Below, piece after piece: positions 54,431 through 63,324 of a stretch of 64,000 nt of DNA. Origin of the DNA: CAVPTL01 sp963729195 (GTDB lineage: Bacteria > Actinomycetota > Thermoleophilia > Gaiellales > JAICJC01); assembly GCA_963729195.1 (NCBI GenBank), contig CAVSNF010000027.1, forward strand, positions 62,001-126,000, given 5' to 3'. Under the pieces are notes generated by a model. The model was not told the origin of the DNA and made no database searches. It was given only the letters and a program-made list of their open reading frames with translations. A program made the position numbers and the translations under genes. Numbering within the stretch: the first letter of the stretch is position 1; every line of letters begins with the position of its first letter.

Positions 54431-56068
54431 ATGTCCAGCTCAGAATCAACTCCCCACCCGACACAGGTCACTGAGGGTGGCCTGTTCGCGCGAAACGCCA
54501 CCGGGATGGTGCGTGAGGTTTCGCAGCTGTCGGCTTCGATCGTCAACTTCATACCCGGATGCCCCACGCAGGCGCTCGCCGCCGGCCTGTTCTTCGCGTT
54601 TGCAGCGTTCCCCGGCGGAAACTTCCTGCTCGGCCTGGTGCTGGTCGCACCGATGGTGCTCTCGTTTGCGTTCGCGTTCGGCCTGATGTCGAGCGCGATG
54701 CCGCGGTCGGGCGGCGACTACGTGATCGTCAGTCGCGTGCTGCATCCCGCGGTAGGCATGATCTCGTCACTCTTCACGAACTTCGCAAACATGCTCTCCA
54801 ACGCGTTCTTCGGGATCGCGTTTGCCACTATCGCCGTTGGACCCGGGCTGATCATCGTCGGGCTGATCGGTGACAGCGGAACGCTCGTGCGCTGGGGCAC
54901 CACCGTCGAGACCAGCTCGAACTGGCAGTTCATTCTGGGCGCGGTGATGATGCTGATCGGTGTGATGATGCTGGCCGGCGGATGGTCGTGGGCGCTCAAG
55001 TGGCAGAACGGCATGTTCGCGTTGGCGATGGGCGGGTTGATCTTCGCCGGCCTGATCGCGCTCTTCACCTCGCATTCGGCGTTCATCTCGAACTTCAACG
55101 ACTTCGCTAGGCCGTTCACCCACCAGAACGACACCTACCACGGCGTGATCACGACCGCTCAGAAAGCGGGGGTGAATACCGATCCGTCGTTCTCGTTCAC
55201 AAACACGATCCCGCTGATCGGCGTGCTGGCCGGCTTTGGTATCTACAGCTGGTGGACGGCGTTCATCGGCGGTGAGGTACGGCAGGCCAGCTCCACTCGC
55301 AACGCCCGGAACATGGCGCTTGCGGGGCTCGCAAACCTGGTCTCGGTCGGGATCTTTGCGGTGATCTTCCTGCACACGTTCGGTAGCCCTTTCCTGACCG
55401 CCGCCAACGGCGCAGGCATGCCGGCCGCGATCCCGTCGCCGCCGTTCTACTTCTTCCTCGCGGCCGCGTCGTTCGGGCATGCCTGGGCGGCTGCGCTGTT
55501 GGTGCTCTCGGCGGCGGTGTTCTGGCCCTTGATCTACTACATCTCACTGCTGTCGTCGACGCGGTCAACCTTCGCGTGGTCGTTTGACGGGCTGCTGCCG
55601 GAGGCCGCGACCCGCCTCAACTCCAGACGGGCGCCGATGGTCTCGCTGATGGCCTCGCTGGTTGTATCGCTCGTGTTCCTCTACTGGGGCACGCACTCGG
55701 CAACGTTCCTGCAGGTGTTCGTGTACGCCACGCTGTTTGCGCTGATCGGGATGATGTTGGTCGGCCTGTCGGCGCTGGTGTTCCCGTGGCGGCGGCCCGA
55801 GATGTACCGCGCCTCGGTCACCAGCCGCGCCTTCCTGGGCATCCCGGTGGTGTCGATCGCGGGCGCCGGCTCGGTGCTGTCGGGGATCATCCTCTACTAC
55901 ATCCTTCTGCACTATCCCGCGTTCGGGATTGTGAATCGCCAGAAGTTCGTGCTGGTGGCGCTCGGAGTGATTGCGTTCGGAGTGATCTATTACGCAATCG
56001 CCCGTGCTGTTCGCGCTCGCGACGGCGTTGATATAACCCGGACGTACGCAGAAATTCCGCCGGAGTAG
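54431..56068 (+). CDS. APC-superfamily amino-acid/amine permease
   Basis: 545 residues, intact, 12 to 14 hydrophobic helices. The first, ATGMVREVSQLSASIVNFIP, is followed by SAMPRSGGDYVIVSRVLHP, the APC motif for the first cytoplasmic loop. It starts 22 bases after the IclR stop and 9 bases separate it from the aminotransferase, so the three form an operon. Import of an amine or amino acid that the next gene transaminates is the natural reading. Confidence 0.9.
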   Translation: MSSSESTPHPTQVTEGGLFARNATGMVREVSQLSASIVNFIPGCPTQALAAGLFFAFAAFPGGNFLLGLVLVAPMVLSFAFAFGLMSSAMPRSGGDYVIVSRVLHPAVGMISSLFTNFANMLSNAFFGIAFATIAVGPGLIIVGLIGDSGTLVRWGTTVETSSNWQFILGAVMMLIGVMMLAGGWSWALKWQNGMFALAMGGLIFAGLIALFTSHSAFISNFNDFARPFTHQNDTYHGVITTAQKAGVNTDPSFSFTNTIPLIGVLAGFGIYSWWTAFIGGEVRQASSTRNARNMALAGLANLVSVGIFAVIFLHTFGSPFLTAANGAGMPAAIPSPPFYFFLAAASFGHAWAAALLVLSAAVFWPLIYYISLLSSTRSTFAWSFDGLLPEAATRLNSRRAPMVSLMASLVVSLVFLYWGTHSATFLQVFVYATLFALIGMMLVGLSALVFPWRRPEMYRASVTSRAFLGIPVVSIAGAGSVLSGIILYYILLHYPAFGIVNRQKFVLVALGVIAFGVIYYAIARAVRARDGVDITRTYAEIPPE

Positions 56069-56076
56069 GAGGCCGC

Positions 56077-57465
56077 TTGACCCAGTCCGAAGCGACATCA
56101 ACCGGGGGCGGGGAAGCTCTCGATCTGCACCGGGCTGCCCGCGAGCACCTGTGGCTGCCGTTCTCCCCGCCCGGCCTCCAGGGTCGCGGCGCGGAGGACA
56201 TCCGGATCATCGACCGGGCCGAGGGCACCCGCATCTGGGACAGCGAGGGCCGGGAGTACATCGACGGGATCTCGGCGCTGGAAGCGATGATCCTGGAGCA
56301 GGGCGACGAGGGAATCATCACCGCGATCGCCGAGCAGGCCAGGCAGCTGACCTTCCTGGACGTGTTTCGGTGGGCGGCGCCGGTGCAGATCGAGCTGGCC
56401 GAGCGCCTGACGTCGCTGGCGCCGGGAATGCAGTACGCCCACTTCGTGCCCGGCGGCGCCGAGGCGGACGAGGTCGCGATCAAGATCGCCCGCCAGTATC
56501 ACCATCTGCGCGGAGATCCCCACCGGATGAAGGTGATCACCCGGCAGGGGTCGTTCCACGGGGTAACACAGGGGGCGATGGCGCTGGACGGCGGGTACTT
56601 CGCCTCACGCAACGTGATCTACGACGGTGGACTCAGCTGGGGCCGCACCGCCCCTGCCCCGGCGTGTGAGAAGTGCGACTTCGGCAAGGCCTCCCGGCAT
56701 CTGGCCTGCGTCCACAGTATCGAGCGGCTGATCGTGGCGGAGAGTCCCGAGACGGTGGCGGCGGTGGTGGTCGACCCGATGGGCAGCGCGATCGCGGTGG
56801 CCTGCCCGCCGGATAGCTATATGCGCGACCTGCGGGCGGTGTGCGACGAGTACGGTGTGCTGCTGGTGGCCGACGAGATCATCACCGGGATCGGCCGCAC
56901 CGGGCGTTTCCTGGCGACCGAGTACTCGGGCATCGTGCCCGACTTCATCACGTTGTCCAAGGGCCTCACCTCGGGGTACTTCCCGCTCGCGGCGACCCTG
57001 ATCGCGGGCCATGTCGCCGACACGTTCACCGAGAACGATCAGGCGGCGTTTCGCCACGGTCACACCTACGCCGGGCATCCGCTGGGTGCCGCCGCGGCGA
57101 TGCACGTGCTCGACCGGGTGTGCTCGGAGCGGTTGTGGGAACGGGCCGAGGCCAGCGGTGAGCGGCTGTTGGAAGGGCTGCGCTCGCTCAGCCACCACCG
57201 CTTCTACTGGGATGCCCGCGGCCGGGGGATGCTGCTCGGCCTCGAGATCGTCAAGGACGGGGCCACCGGCGAGGACTTCCCCGATCCGATTGCCGCCGGG
57301 GGCGAGTTGCGGGCGCGCTGTCGCGATCTCGGCCTGATCGCCCTGATCCTGCACCCGGGCAACATCCTGTTCCTGGCCCCGCCGCTGGTGACCGGCGACG
57401 GCGACATCGATCGGATCGTGGAGATCATCGATCAGGCCCTGACAGAGATGGAAGCTAGTGAATAA
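56077..57465 (+). CDS. Class III PLP-dependent aminotransferase (second)
   Basis: 462 residues. The TTG start at 56077 is supported by AGGAGG 4 bases before. Motifs: AREHLWLPFSPPG, YIDGISALEAMILEQGDEGI, the VADEIITGIGRTGRFLATE helix with the cofactor Asp, and PLP Lys in LSKGLTSGYFPLAATL (about K295). It belongs to the omega-amino acid:pyruvate/adenosylmethionine-type subgroup. The TAA stop lies within the palindrome at 57457. Confidence 0.92.
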   Translation: MTQSEATSTGGGEALDLHRAAREHLWLPFSPPGLQGRGAEDIRIIDRAEGTRIWDSEGREYIDGISALEAMILEQGDEGIITAIAEQARQLTFLDVFRWAAPVQIELAERLTSLAPGMQYAHFVPGGAEADEVAIKIARQYHHLRGDPHRMKVITRQGSFHGVTQGAMALDGGYFASRNVIYDGGLSWGRTAPAPACEKCDFGKASRHLACVHSIERLIVAESPETVAAVVVDPMGSAIAVACPPDSYMRDLRAVCDEYGVLLVADEIITGIGRTGRFLATEYSGIVPDFITLSKGLTSGYFPLAATLIAGHVADTFTENDQAAFRHGHTYAGHPLGAAAAMHVLDRVCSERLWERAEASGERLLEGLRSLSHHRFYWDARGRGMLLGLEIVKDGATGEDFPDPIAAGGELRARCRDLGLIALILHPGNILFLAPPLVTGDGDIDRIVEIIDQALTEMEASE

Positions 57466-57491
57466 AAGGTGCCAGGCACCTTTTATTCACT
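57457..57491. repeat. REP-like palindrome, AAAA type, 17-bp arms
   Basis: Left arm AGTGAATAAAAGGTGCC, central A, and a perfect complementary right arm. Core and outer parts are as in the other copies, but the inner bases are AAAA/TTTT instead of AACG/CGTT, so pairing is kept by change on both arms. Confidence 0.95.
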
Positions 57492-57615
57492 GAGGCTGGC
57501 TCGTTGGGCCCGTGGCGGCGTCCCACGCCGCGTGCGGTGCTCGACGTGGCTTTACCACGCCTGCGCTCCGCTCGCGGCTCGATCCTTGCCACGGACCCAA
57601 CGGCCTGCGCCTCAG
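57490..57615. other. Cloverleaf-like multi-hairpin element between two palindromes
   Basis: The closing stem pairs 490-496 with 609-615, 498-500 with 603-605 and 502-516 with 588-602 (numbers +57000), 24 of 25 pairs complementary. Inside are three hairpins: GGCGT-CCC-ACGCC (57517-57529), CGTGG-CTTTA-CCACG (57545-57559) and CCGC-TC-GCGG (57568-57577). There is no coding frame and no tRNA signature. It could be a structured RNA, a MITE-like unit or part of a terminator region between convergent genes. Confidence 0.7.
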
Positions 57616-57641
57616 GGCGTCAGTCGTGATTGACGCGGGTG

Positions 57642-57672
57642 GTGAATAACGGTGCCTGGCACCGTTATTCAC
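57642..57672. repeat. REP-like palindrome, full copy (AACG type, centre T)
   Basis: Exact copy. Its last base is the G of the TAG stop of the minus-strand glycosidase gene. With the copy at 57457 it brackets the cloverleaf-like element. Confidence 0.95.
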
Positions 57673-59359
57673 TACTTACCGTTGGGGCAGGGGAAGAAGA
57701 TCTTGCCGTCGAGGTCGACGTCGAGCTTGGCGGCTGAGAAGCCGTAGCTGGGTGCATAGACGGCGTTGCAGTAGGCGGCGTAGCTCTTGCGCCCGGCGCA
57801 GGCTGCTGCCGGGATTGCACACGAAGTGATCGTCGCCGTACTCGATCTCACCGACCCACTTGCCGGTCGGCTGGGCCGAGGTGGTGTCGGTGGTGAAGTC
57901 GTCCCAGCCGCACGGCGTCGCGCCGCCCACGGCGGTGCAGGTGATCCCCAGGTGGCTGGTCCCGGCCAGGCTGGACGAGAAGCATTCGTCGTACACGTAG
58001 CACTCCTCCACCACCGCCCCGTCGGTGTAGCGGCGGCCCCACGAGCTGAGGTAGGCGGAGTTCTTCCACATCACCGTCATGCCGTGGCGGTGGATCAGAT
58101 TGTCGGCGAAGGCCAGGTAGTTTTGGGCGTCGCCGGGAGTGAGATGAAATCCGCTGGTCGAGGCGGGATCGAAGCTATCGATGTCGTCCAGCTCGACCGC
58201 GTCGAATCCCTTGGCGGCACACATGCTGATGCGCTCGTTCAGCATCGGCTTGAGCGCGTTCAGCTGGCGGAAATCGACCCACCGCTCGTTGGCGTAGCCG
58301 TAGTAGATCTTGCCCAGCGTGCGGTTGGGGAAGAGGTGCGCGTCGGGCCGGTAGTTCTCCCAGGCGAGGTCGAGATAACAGACCGCCCCCGGGTGGGCGA
58401 GCGTGTTCGCCTGCCAGCTCGTATGGATCTGCTTCAGCTCGGCTGCCGTGGTCAGGAACCCGTCGATGTCATAGATGTCGACGGCGCGCGCGCCGGTGCG
58501 CTGCAGTGGCGTCACCCGTCCGATCTGCCAGTCCCACCGCATCGGATGACCGGTGCTGTCGAGGTGCTGGGGATACCAGCAGCTGCCGCTGGGCGTGCAC
58601 GGCTGGGGATTGGGCAGCGCCACCACCTGCCAGCCGAACGACCTGGTGGTGGTGCCGGCGTGGTTCGAGGTGCGCACCTGCACCCGGTGGGCGCCGAGTG
58701 CCAGCGTCCCGGTGGCGAACACGCGGTCGGCCGGCAACGGCTTCCAGGCTGCGGAGTCGACCCGATAGGTGACGGTGGGGACGCCGTCGGCCCGGGCATA
58801 GTGCGCCGGCGAGATCTGGAACTGTTCCTGGTTTGACCCGGTGCGGGGCTCGGGCGTGCCGTTGATGAAGCCACTGGTGGGCGCCCGCCCGGCGGCGTAC
58901 CGCGTCACCCTGGCGGAGGTGGTGGTGGTCACCGAGGCGTGCACGATCTTGAAGGTGAACGTGGCCGGGTCGGTCTCGATCACCTCCCTGGCGGTCACGG
59001 TCAGACGCAGGTGGCGGCCGGTGTCGGCGTGGCCGACGATGTAGCGTGCGGCCGCATACGGCGTTGCGGTGCTGTCCGCGGCGGGGACGCAGGTGCCGGT
59101 GGGAGTGGTGCACGCCCGCCAGCTGTAGCCCACCTCGAAGCTGAGCACCCGGTCGCCCGGCGGCAGCGCCGCATGGTGCCAGGTGAGCCCCTGGGCGGTG
59201 ACGACCGCGCCGTCGCGAAGCGTGCCGTGGATCCGCAGCGTCCCGGTGGCGGTGGGACGCCCGATCTGGCCGGTCGCCGCCTGCGGCGCTGCCCGCGACT
59301 GCGAACAGGAGCACTCCCAGCGCGGCCACGGTCGCGCACATCACGATTCGACCCAGCAC
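57672..59359 (-). CDS. Secreted GH114-type (endo-alpha-1,4-polygalactosaminidase-like) protein, frameshifted
   Basis: About 562 codons. Signal peptide MLGRIVMCATVAALGVLLFA ending GSAA. The N-terminal half has beta-sandwich modules (EVGYSWRACTTPTGTC, then DGVPTVTYRVDSAAWKPLPADR). The catalytic part has VDIYDIDGFLTTAAELKQI, AVCYLDLAWENYRPDAHLF, YANERWVDFR, KGFDAVELDDIDSF and GFHLTPGDAQNYLAF, matching the GH114 pattern. Frame changes lie near 59170-59290 and 57800; the natural end FFPCPNGK is at 57672. It may cut galactosaminogalactan-like polymers, and is presumably exported. Confidence 0.78.
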
Positions 59360-59379
59360 CCGAGAGATGATACCGAGCC

Positions 59380-60546
59380 TCAGGAAGTCTCGTTGGCCAG
59401 GGTGACGGTCACCGTTCGCGGGGTCGTGCCGCGGTAGACGGTCAGCGAGATGGTGTCGCCCGAATGCTTGTGCGCGATCGTCTGCACCAGGGTGCCGAAG
59501 TCCTTGATCGGGTGCCCGTCGACCGCGGTGATCACGTCTCCGCCGAGCGGCAGTGGCTGGCCGTTGATGGTGGCGGTGGTGGTGCCGGCCTTGAGGCCCG
59601 CCTTGGCGGCCGGCGAGCCGGGTACCACCTTGGTGATCAGCACGCCGTAGGGGAGCTTGAGGTTGAGCGCGTTGGTGAGCTGGCCGCTCAGCTCAACGCC
59701 CTCGATGCCGAGGTAGGTGTGCGTCGCCTTGCCGTTGTCGATCAGCTCCTGCGCGATCTGCTTGGCCGTGTTGATGGGGATGGCGAAGCCGATGCCGATG
59801 CTGCCCGCCGACTCCGACTGGCTGCCCGTCAGGATCTGGGAGGTGATCCCGATCACCTGGCCGTCGGCATCGATCAGCGGCCCACCCGAGTTCCCGTGGT
59901 TGATGGCCGCGTCGGTTTGGATCGCGCCGTAGATGGAGACGCCCTGCTTCAGCGACTGGATCTGACGCGACACCGCAGAGACGATCCCGCTGGTGATGGT
60001 GCGGTCCTGGCCGAGCGGGTTTCCGATCGCGACCACCGGAGATCCCGGTTGCACCTTCGCCGAGTTGCCCAGCGGCAGCGGGTGGAGCACCGTCGGCGGC
60101 ACGTTCACCTTGACCACGGCCACGTCGGTGGAGGGATCGGTGCCCACCACGATGGCCGGGAACGTCTGCCCATTCGAGAATCCCACGCGCACGTTCTTTC
60201 CGCCGAGCACGACGTGGGCGTTGGTCAGGATGTCACCGCTCTTGGAGATCACAAATCCCGATCCAAGTACGGATGCGTTCTCCGTCGTGGGGGCGCCGAA
60301 CGGGTCGAGCGGATTGACCACCTTCTGCCCCTGGGTGTCGGTCACGACCACGACCCCGGGGGCTTCGTGCTTGTAGATCTGCTGCGCGGACAGGCCCAGG
60401 TTCGTCTCTTGGGCGGCGGCCTGGACGACGGTCACGTGGCGTTCGACGGTCTTCCCGTGACCAGGCTCGACCAGCACCATCAGCCCGGCGCCGATCGCTC
60501 CGGCGACTGCCAGCGAGATGATGAAGATCGGACGCGTGATTGCCAC
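59380..60546 (-). CDS. HtrA/DegP-type serine protease with PDZ domain
   Basis: 388 residues from GTG 60546 (AGGAGG 9 bases upstream). One N-terminal membrane helix (PIFIISLAVAGAIGAGLMVL) anchors an extracytoplasmic trypsin-like domain with His111 (TNAHVV), Asp141 (STDVAVV) and Ser220 (GNSGGPL). A PDZ domain follows (about 290-385: YLGIEGVELSG, PYGVLITKVVPGSPAAKAGL, GGDVITAVDGHPI). Envelope protein quality control or stress signalling is the usual role. Frame intact. Confidence 0.93.
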   Translation of the reverse strand: MAITRPIFIISLAVAGAIGAGLMVLVEPGHGKTVERHVTVVQAAAQETNLGLSAQQIYKHEAPGVVVVTDTQGQKVVNPLDPFGAPTTENASVLGSGFVISKSGDILTNAHVVLGGKNVRVGFSNGQTFPAIVVGTDPSTDVAVVKVNVPPTVLHPLPLGNSAKVQPGSPVVAIGNPLGQDRTITSGIVSAVSRQIQSLKQGVSIYGAIQTDAAINHGNSGGPLIDADGQVIGITSQILTGSQSESAGSIGIGFAIPINTAKQIAQELIDNGKATHTYLGIEGVELSGQLTNALNLKLPYGVLITKVVPGSPAAKAGLKAGTTTATINGQPLPLGGDVITAVDGHPIKDFGTLVQTIAHKHSGDTISLTVYRGTTPRTVTVTLANETS

Positions 60547-60649
60547 CTCGGCGAACCTCCTGACCCGGCGAGACTTTGGGTAACGGCCGCTCCACGGACG
60601 TTAGGCGCAAAGAATTGGCGTGAGATTGCGATCGCCGGGCAGGCGGTGA

Positions 60650-61489
60650 TCAGTCGATCACGCGGCGCTTGAAGTTCTGCACTCCCAGCCACAGAAACAG
60701 CGCGCAGAATCCGATCAGCGCGGGGTAGACGGCCCACAGGGACATGTGATTGGACGAGGTCAGCGCCGCCCGGAAGCCCTCGTTGATGTAGATCAGCGGG
60801 TTGATCAGCACCAGGATCTGAAGCCAGTGCAGACCGTTGATCGTGACCGGTGCCAGGGCCGTCCACGAGTAGTAGGTGCCGCCCAGAAACGTCAGCGGGA
60901 GAATGATGATGCCGAACAGCAGCGGCACCGATCGAGGATCGAAGATGGTGCCGAAGGTCAGGCCCAGCGCCGAGCAGGTGACGCAGGCAAGCGGCGTGAT
61001 CGTGATCAGCACCAGCCAGTGCACCTGCAGGTTGATATGGATCGCGCTGGAATGCACGACCGCGGCGATCGGAAACACGATCACCGCCGCCAGCAGGCCC
61101 TGGAGGGCTCCGTAGAGCACCTTCTCAAGCGCCACCAGCGCCACCGGCATCGGTGCCAGCACGCGATCCTCGATCTCCCTGGTGTATCCGAACTCCTGCA
61201 CCATCGGCAGGGCGACCGCCTGGATCCCCTGGAACATGATCGAGAGGCCGACCACCCCCGCCACCAGGATGGTCGCGAACTCGGACTCGCCGGCCGCGCC
61301 GCCACGCCCGCCGACGCCGGTGCCGATCGTGGGGAAGACGTACAGGAACACGAAGCACAGAAGCAGCGGCTGGACGATGGTGCGCGGCACGAACTGCTTC
61401 AGGTTCTTGCGCAGCACCACCAGGTCGCGCAGCAGCAGCGCCCCGAATGCGACCTGACTCGACTTCATGGTTGAGCGGGTCGCAAACAT
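60650..61489 (-). CDS. ABC-2 type transporter permease (DrrB-like)
   Basis: 279 residues. Six-helix ABC-2 permease: RTIVQPLLLCFVFLYVFPTI, IMFQGIQAVALPMVQEFGYTREIEDRVLAPMP (typical cytoplasmic loop), and PLLFGIIILPLTFLGGTYYSW. Its ATG shares one base with the stop of the ATPase (TGATG), so the two are made together. Likely a drug, lipid or polysaccharide exporter. Confidence 0.92.
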   Translation of the reverse strand: MFATRSTMKSSQVAFGALLLRDLVVLRKNLKQFVPRTIVQPLLLCFVFLYVFPTIGTGVGGRGGAAGESEFATILVAGVVGLSIMFQGIQAVALPMVQEFGYTREIEDRVLAPMPVALVALEKVLYGALQGLLAAVIVFPIAAVVHSSAIHINLQVHWLVLITITPLACVTCSALGLTFGTIFDPRSVPLLFGIIILPLTFLGGTYYSWTALAPVTINGLHWLQILVLINPLIYINEGFRAALTSSNHMSLWAVYPALIGFCALFLWLGVQNFKRRVID

Positions 61490-62463
61490 CAGTCGCGCAG
61501 CTCCTTGCCGGTGAGCTTGATGAAGACGTTCTCGAGCGTGGGCGGGGCGACCTGGACGTCGCGTACCGCGACCCCCGCGTCCTCGGCAGCCGAGATCACC
61601 CGGATCAGCACCCGATCGGTTCCGCGCACGGCCAGGTGGACAGAGCCTTCCAGCGTGGTGGCAGAGTCGACCCCGTCGACATTCTGGTGGAGGATCTCGG
61701 CGAGCGCGTCCAGGTCACCGTCGGCGGTCAAGGTCACGATCGTGTCGGCTCCGACCGATTGCTTCAGCTGCTCCGGAGTGTCCAGCGACAGGATCTTGCC
61801 GTGATCCATGATCCCGATCCGGTCACACAGCTGATCGGCCTCCTCCATGTTGTGCGTCGTCAGCACCACCGTCTGGCCCTCGTCGTGCAGGCCCTCGACG
61901 ATCTCCCACAGGCCGATGCGGCTCTGCGGGTCGAGGCCGGCGGTGGGCTCGTCGAGGAACAGGATGGCGGGCTTGTGCAGCACCGCCCGGGCCACCATCA
62001 GCCGCTGTGCCAGGCCGCCGGAGAGCGCCATCACCGGCGCCTTGGCGCGCTCGCTGAGGCGAAACATCGCCAGCAGCTCATCGGCAGCCGTCCGCGAGGC
62101 GGCGGCGCCCAAGCCGAAGAAGCGGCCGTGAAAGTAGAGGTTCTCCCACACCGTCAGCGAGCGATCCAGGGTGTTTGTCTGGGACACGACGCCGATCAGC
62201 TGCTTGGCGATCGCCGGGTACCTGACCACGTCGATCCCGCCCACCAGCGCCTGCCCCGAGGTCGGCAACACCCGCGTTGTCAGCATGCCCGCGGTGGTGG
62301 TCTTGCCGGCGCCGTTTGGCCCCAGCAGGCCAAAGATCTCGCCCCGCTTGACGGTCAGGTTGAGTCCGTCGACCGCCTTCACGTCGCCCGTGTAGATCTT
62401 GGTCAGATCGACCGTTTGGATGACGGCGTCAGCCTCCGCAGCGCCGCCGTTGTTCTCAGCCAC
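61489..62463 (-). CDS. ABC-2 type transporter ATPase (DrrA-like)
   Basis: 324 residues. Walker A GPNGAGKTTT (48-57), signature LSGGLAQRLMVARAVL, Walker B ILFLDEPTAGLDPQSR, switch His LTTHNMEEA, then the DrrA-type C-terminal extension (PPTLENVFIKLTGKELRD). Daunorubicin-resistance-like exporters have this layout. It is the first gene of a two-gene unit; the nitroreductase-like gene ends 15 bases upstream on the same strand. Confidence 0.93.
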   Translation of the reverse strand: MAENNGGAAEADAVIQTVDLTKIYTGDVKAVDGLNLTVKRGEIFGLLGPNGAGKTTTAGMLTTRVLPTSGQALVGGIDVVRYPAIAKQLIGVVSQTNTLDRSLTVWENLYFHGRFFGLGAAASRTAADELLAMFRLSERAKAPVMALSGGLAQRLMVARAVLHKPAILFLDEPTAGLDPQSRIGLWEIVEGLHDEGQTVVLTTHNMEEADQLCDRIGIMDHGKILSLDTPEQLKQSVGADTIVTLTADGDLDALAEILHQNVDGVDSATTLEGSVHLAVRGTDRVLIRVISAAEDAGVAVRDVQVAPPTLENVFIKLTGKELRD

Positions 62464-62478
62464 GACCGGTGACGATAG

Positions 62479-62910
62479 CTACTCGACGGGTTCGAGCAGC
62501 ACCAGTGGGATCTCTCGGTCGGTTCTCGTTTGATACTCGCCGTATCCCGAGTGGGCTGCGGTCACGCGCGACCACAGCGCCGGCCGCTCGTCGGCGGTCG
62601 CCACCCGCGCCCGCATCGCCCGCTTGGGCTGCCCAGCGTAGACCACCTCGACGGCGGGATGGTCGCGCAGGTTGAGAAACCATGCGGGGTGCTGGTCGTC
62701 GCCGCCGCGGGAGGCGACGATCACGATCGCGTCGCCCTCCTAGATCGGAGAGGTCAGCATCACCGTGCGCGGCCGGCCACTCTTGCGCCCGATCGTGGTC
62801 AGCTCGAGCACCGGCATGCCGGCGGCTCGCCAGCCCAGCCGCCCGCCGCTCAGCTTGAGCAGGCCGCGGTGAACCGTGTTCATCGTCCTCAGCAGGCGGT
62901 CGGTCGGCAT
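62479..62910 (-). pseudogene. Deazaflavin-dependent nitroreductase family protein with in-frame amber codon
   Basis: 143 codons from ATG 62910. The F420-binding Ddn-like fold is clear on both sides of a TAG at 62742-62740: LELTTIGRKSGRPRTVMLTSPI before it, EGDAIVIVASRGGDDQHPAWFL and NLRDHPAVEVVYAG after. The frame does not change, so only one base (probably CAG or another sense codon to TAG) separates it from an intact gene. Truncation to 56 residues would remove most of the barrel. Recent inactivation or a base error are the main options. Confidence 0.85.
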
Positions 62911-62954
62911 GGGGGAAGAGTATGCGGGCCGAGATCGGCTTCCGAGCGTTTCGG

Positions 62955-63296
62955 TCAGGATGGTTTCGAGGTGATCGCTTGCCCGCCGGGGTGAGCACGT
63001 ACCGGTAGCCACCTTTGAGGTTCAGCTCCTGCCCCGACGCGACGCCGGGCGCGGTATCGACGGCGTAGGTGTACAACGCCCAGCCACCGTAGGTCACCAC
63101 CCGCCCCCCGGACGGGTCGGCGTCACTTCCGATCAGGGCCTCGTTCGCGCCCCCCGTGGCCATCGCCTTGGCATCGCCGGCGGCCTTGACCCGCGGCCAC
63201 ACCACGGCACACGAGCTGACGCAGGTGACGTGCTTCCGTTTGTCGGGCGCGAGGGCCAGCGCTCCCACGGTGATGGTGGCTGCGAGTCAGCGACAT
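62955..63296 (-). CDS. Small COG4315-like secreted protein, frameshifted
   Basis: About 113 codons. It has TCVSSCAVVWPRVKA with paired cysteines, VVTYGGWALYTYAVDTAPG with the Y-x-[FWY]-x-x-D motif, and an end reading GQAITSKPS after a frame change near 62988. This is the repeat of 'predicted lipoproteins' of COG4315. A further frame change near 63270 separates the start MSLTRS from the hydrophobic TITVGALALA. Only one repeat is present where family members usually have two or more, so it may be a shortened copy. Confidence 0.55.
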
Positions 63297-63324
63297 TTTC
63301 TCCCGCACCCGCAGGTGTCGGTCG

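Noticed and set aside
57490..57615. tRNA or tmRNA from the cloverleaf shape
   Set aside because: No T-loop consensus, no CCA region, stem lengths unlike tRNA, and a 24-pair closing stem.
26643..62742. Recoding of TAG (26643, 62740) as a sense codon
   Set aside because: TAG and TAA are used as ordinary terminators elsewhere (cupin, RidA, SGNH). The amidohydrolase copy also has TAA and indels, so decay explains it better.
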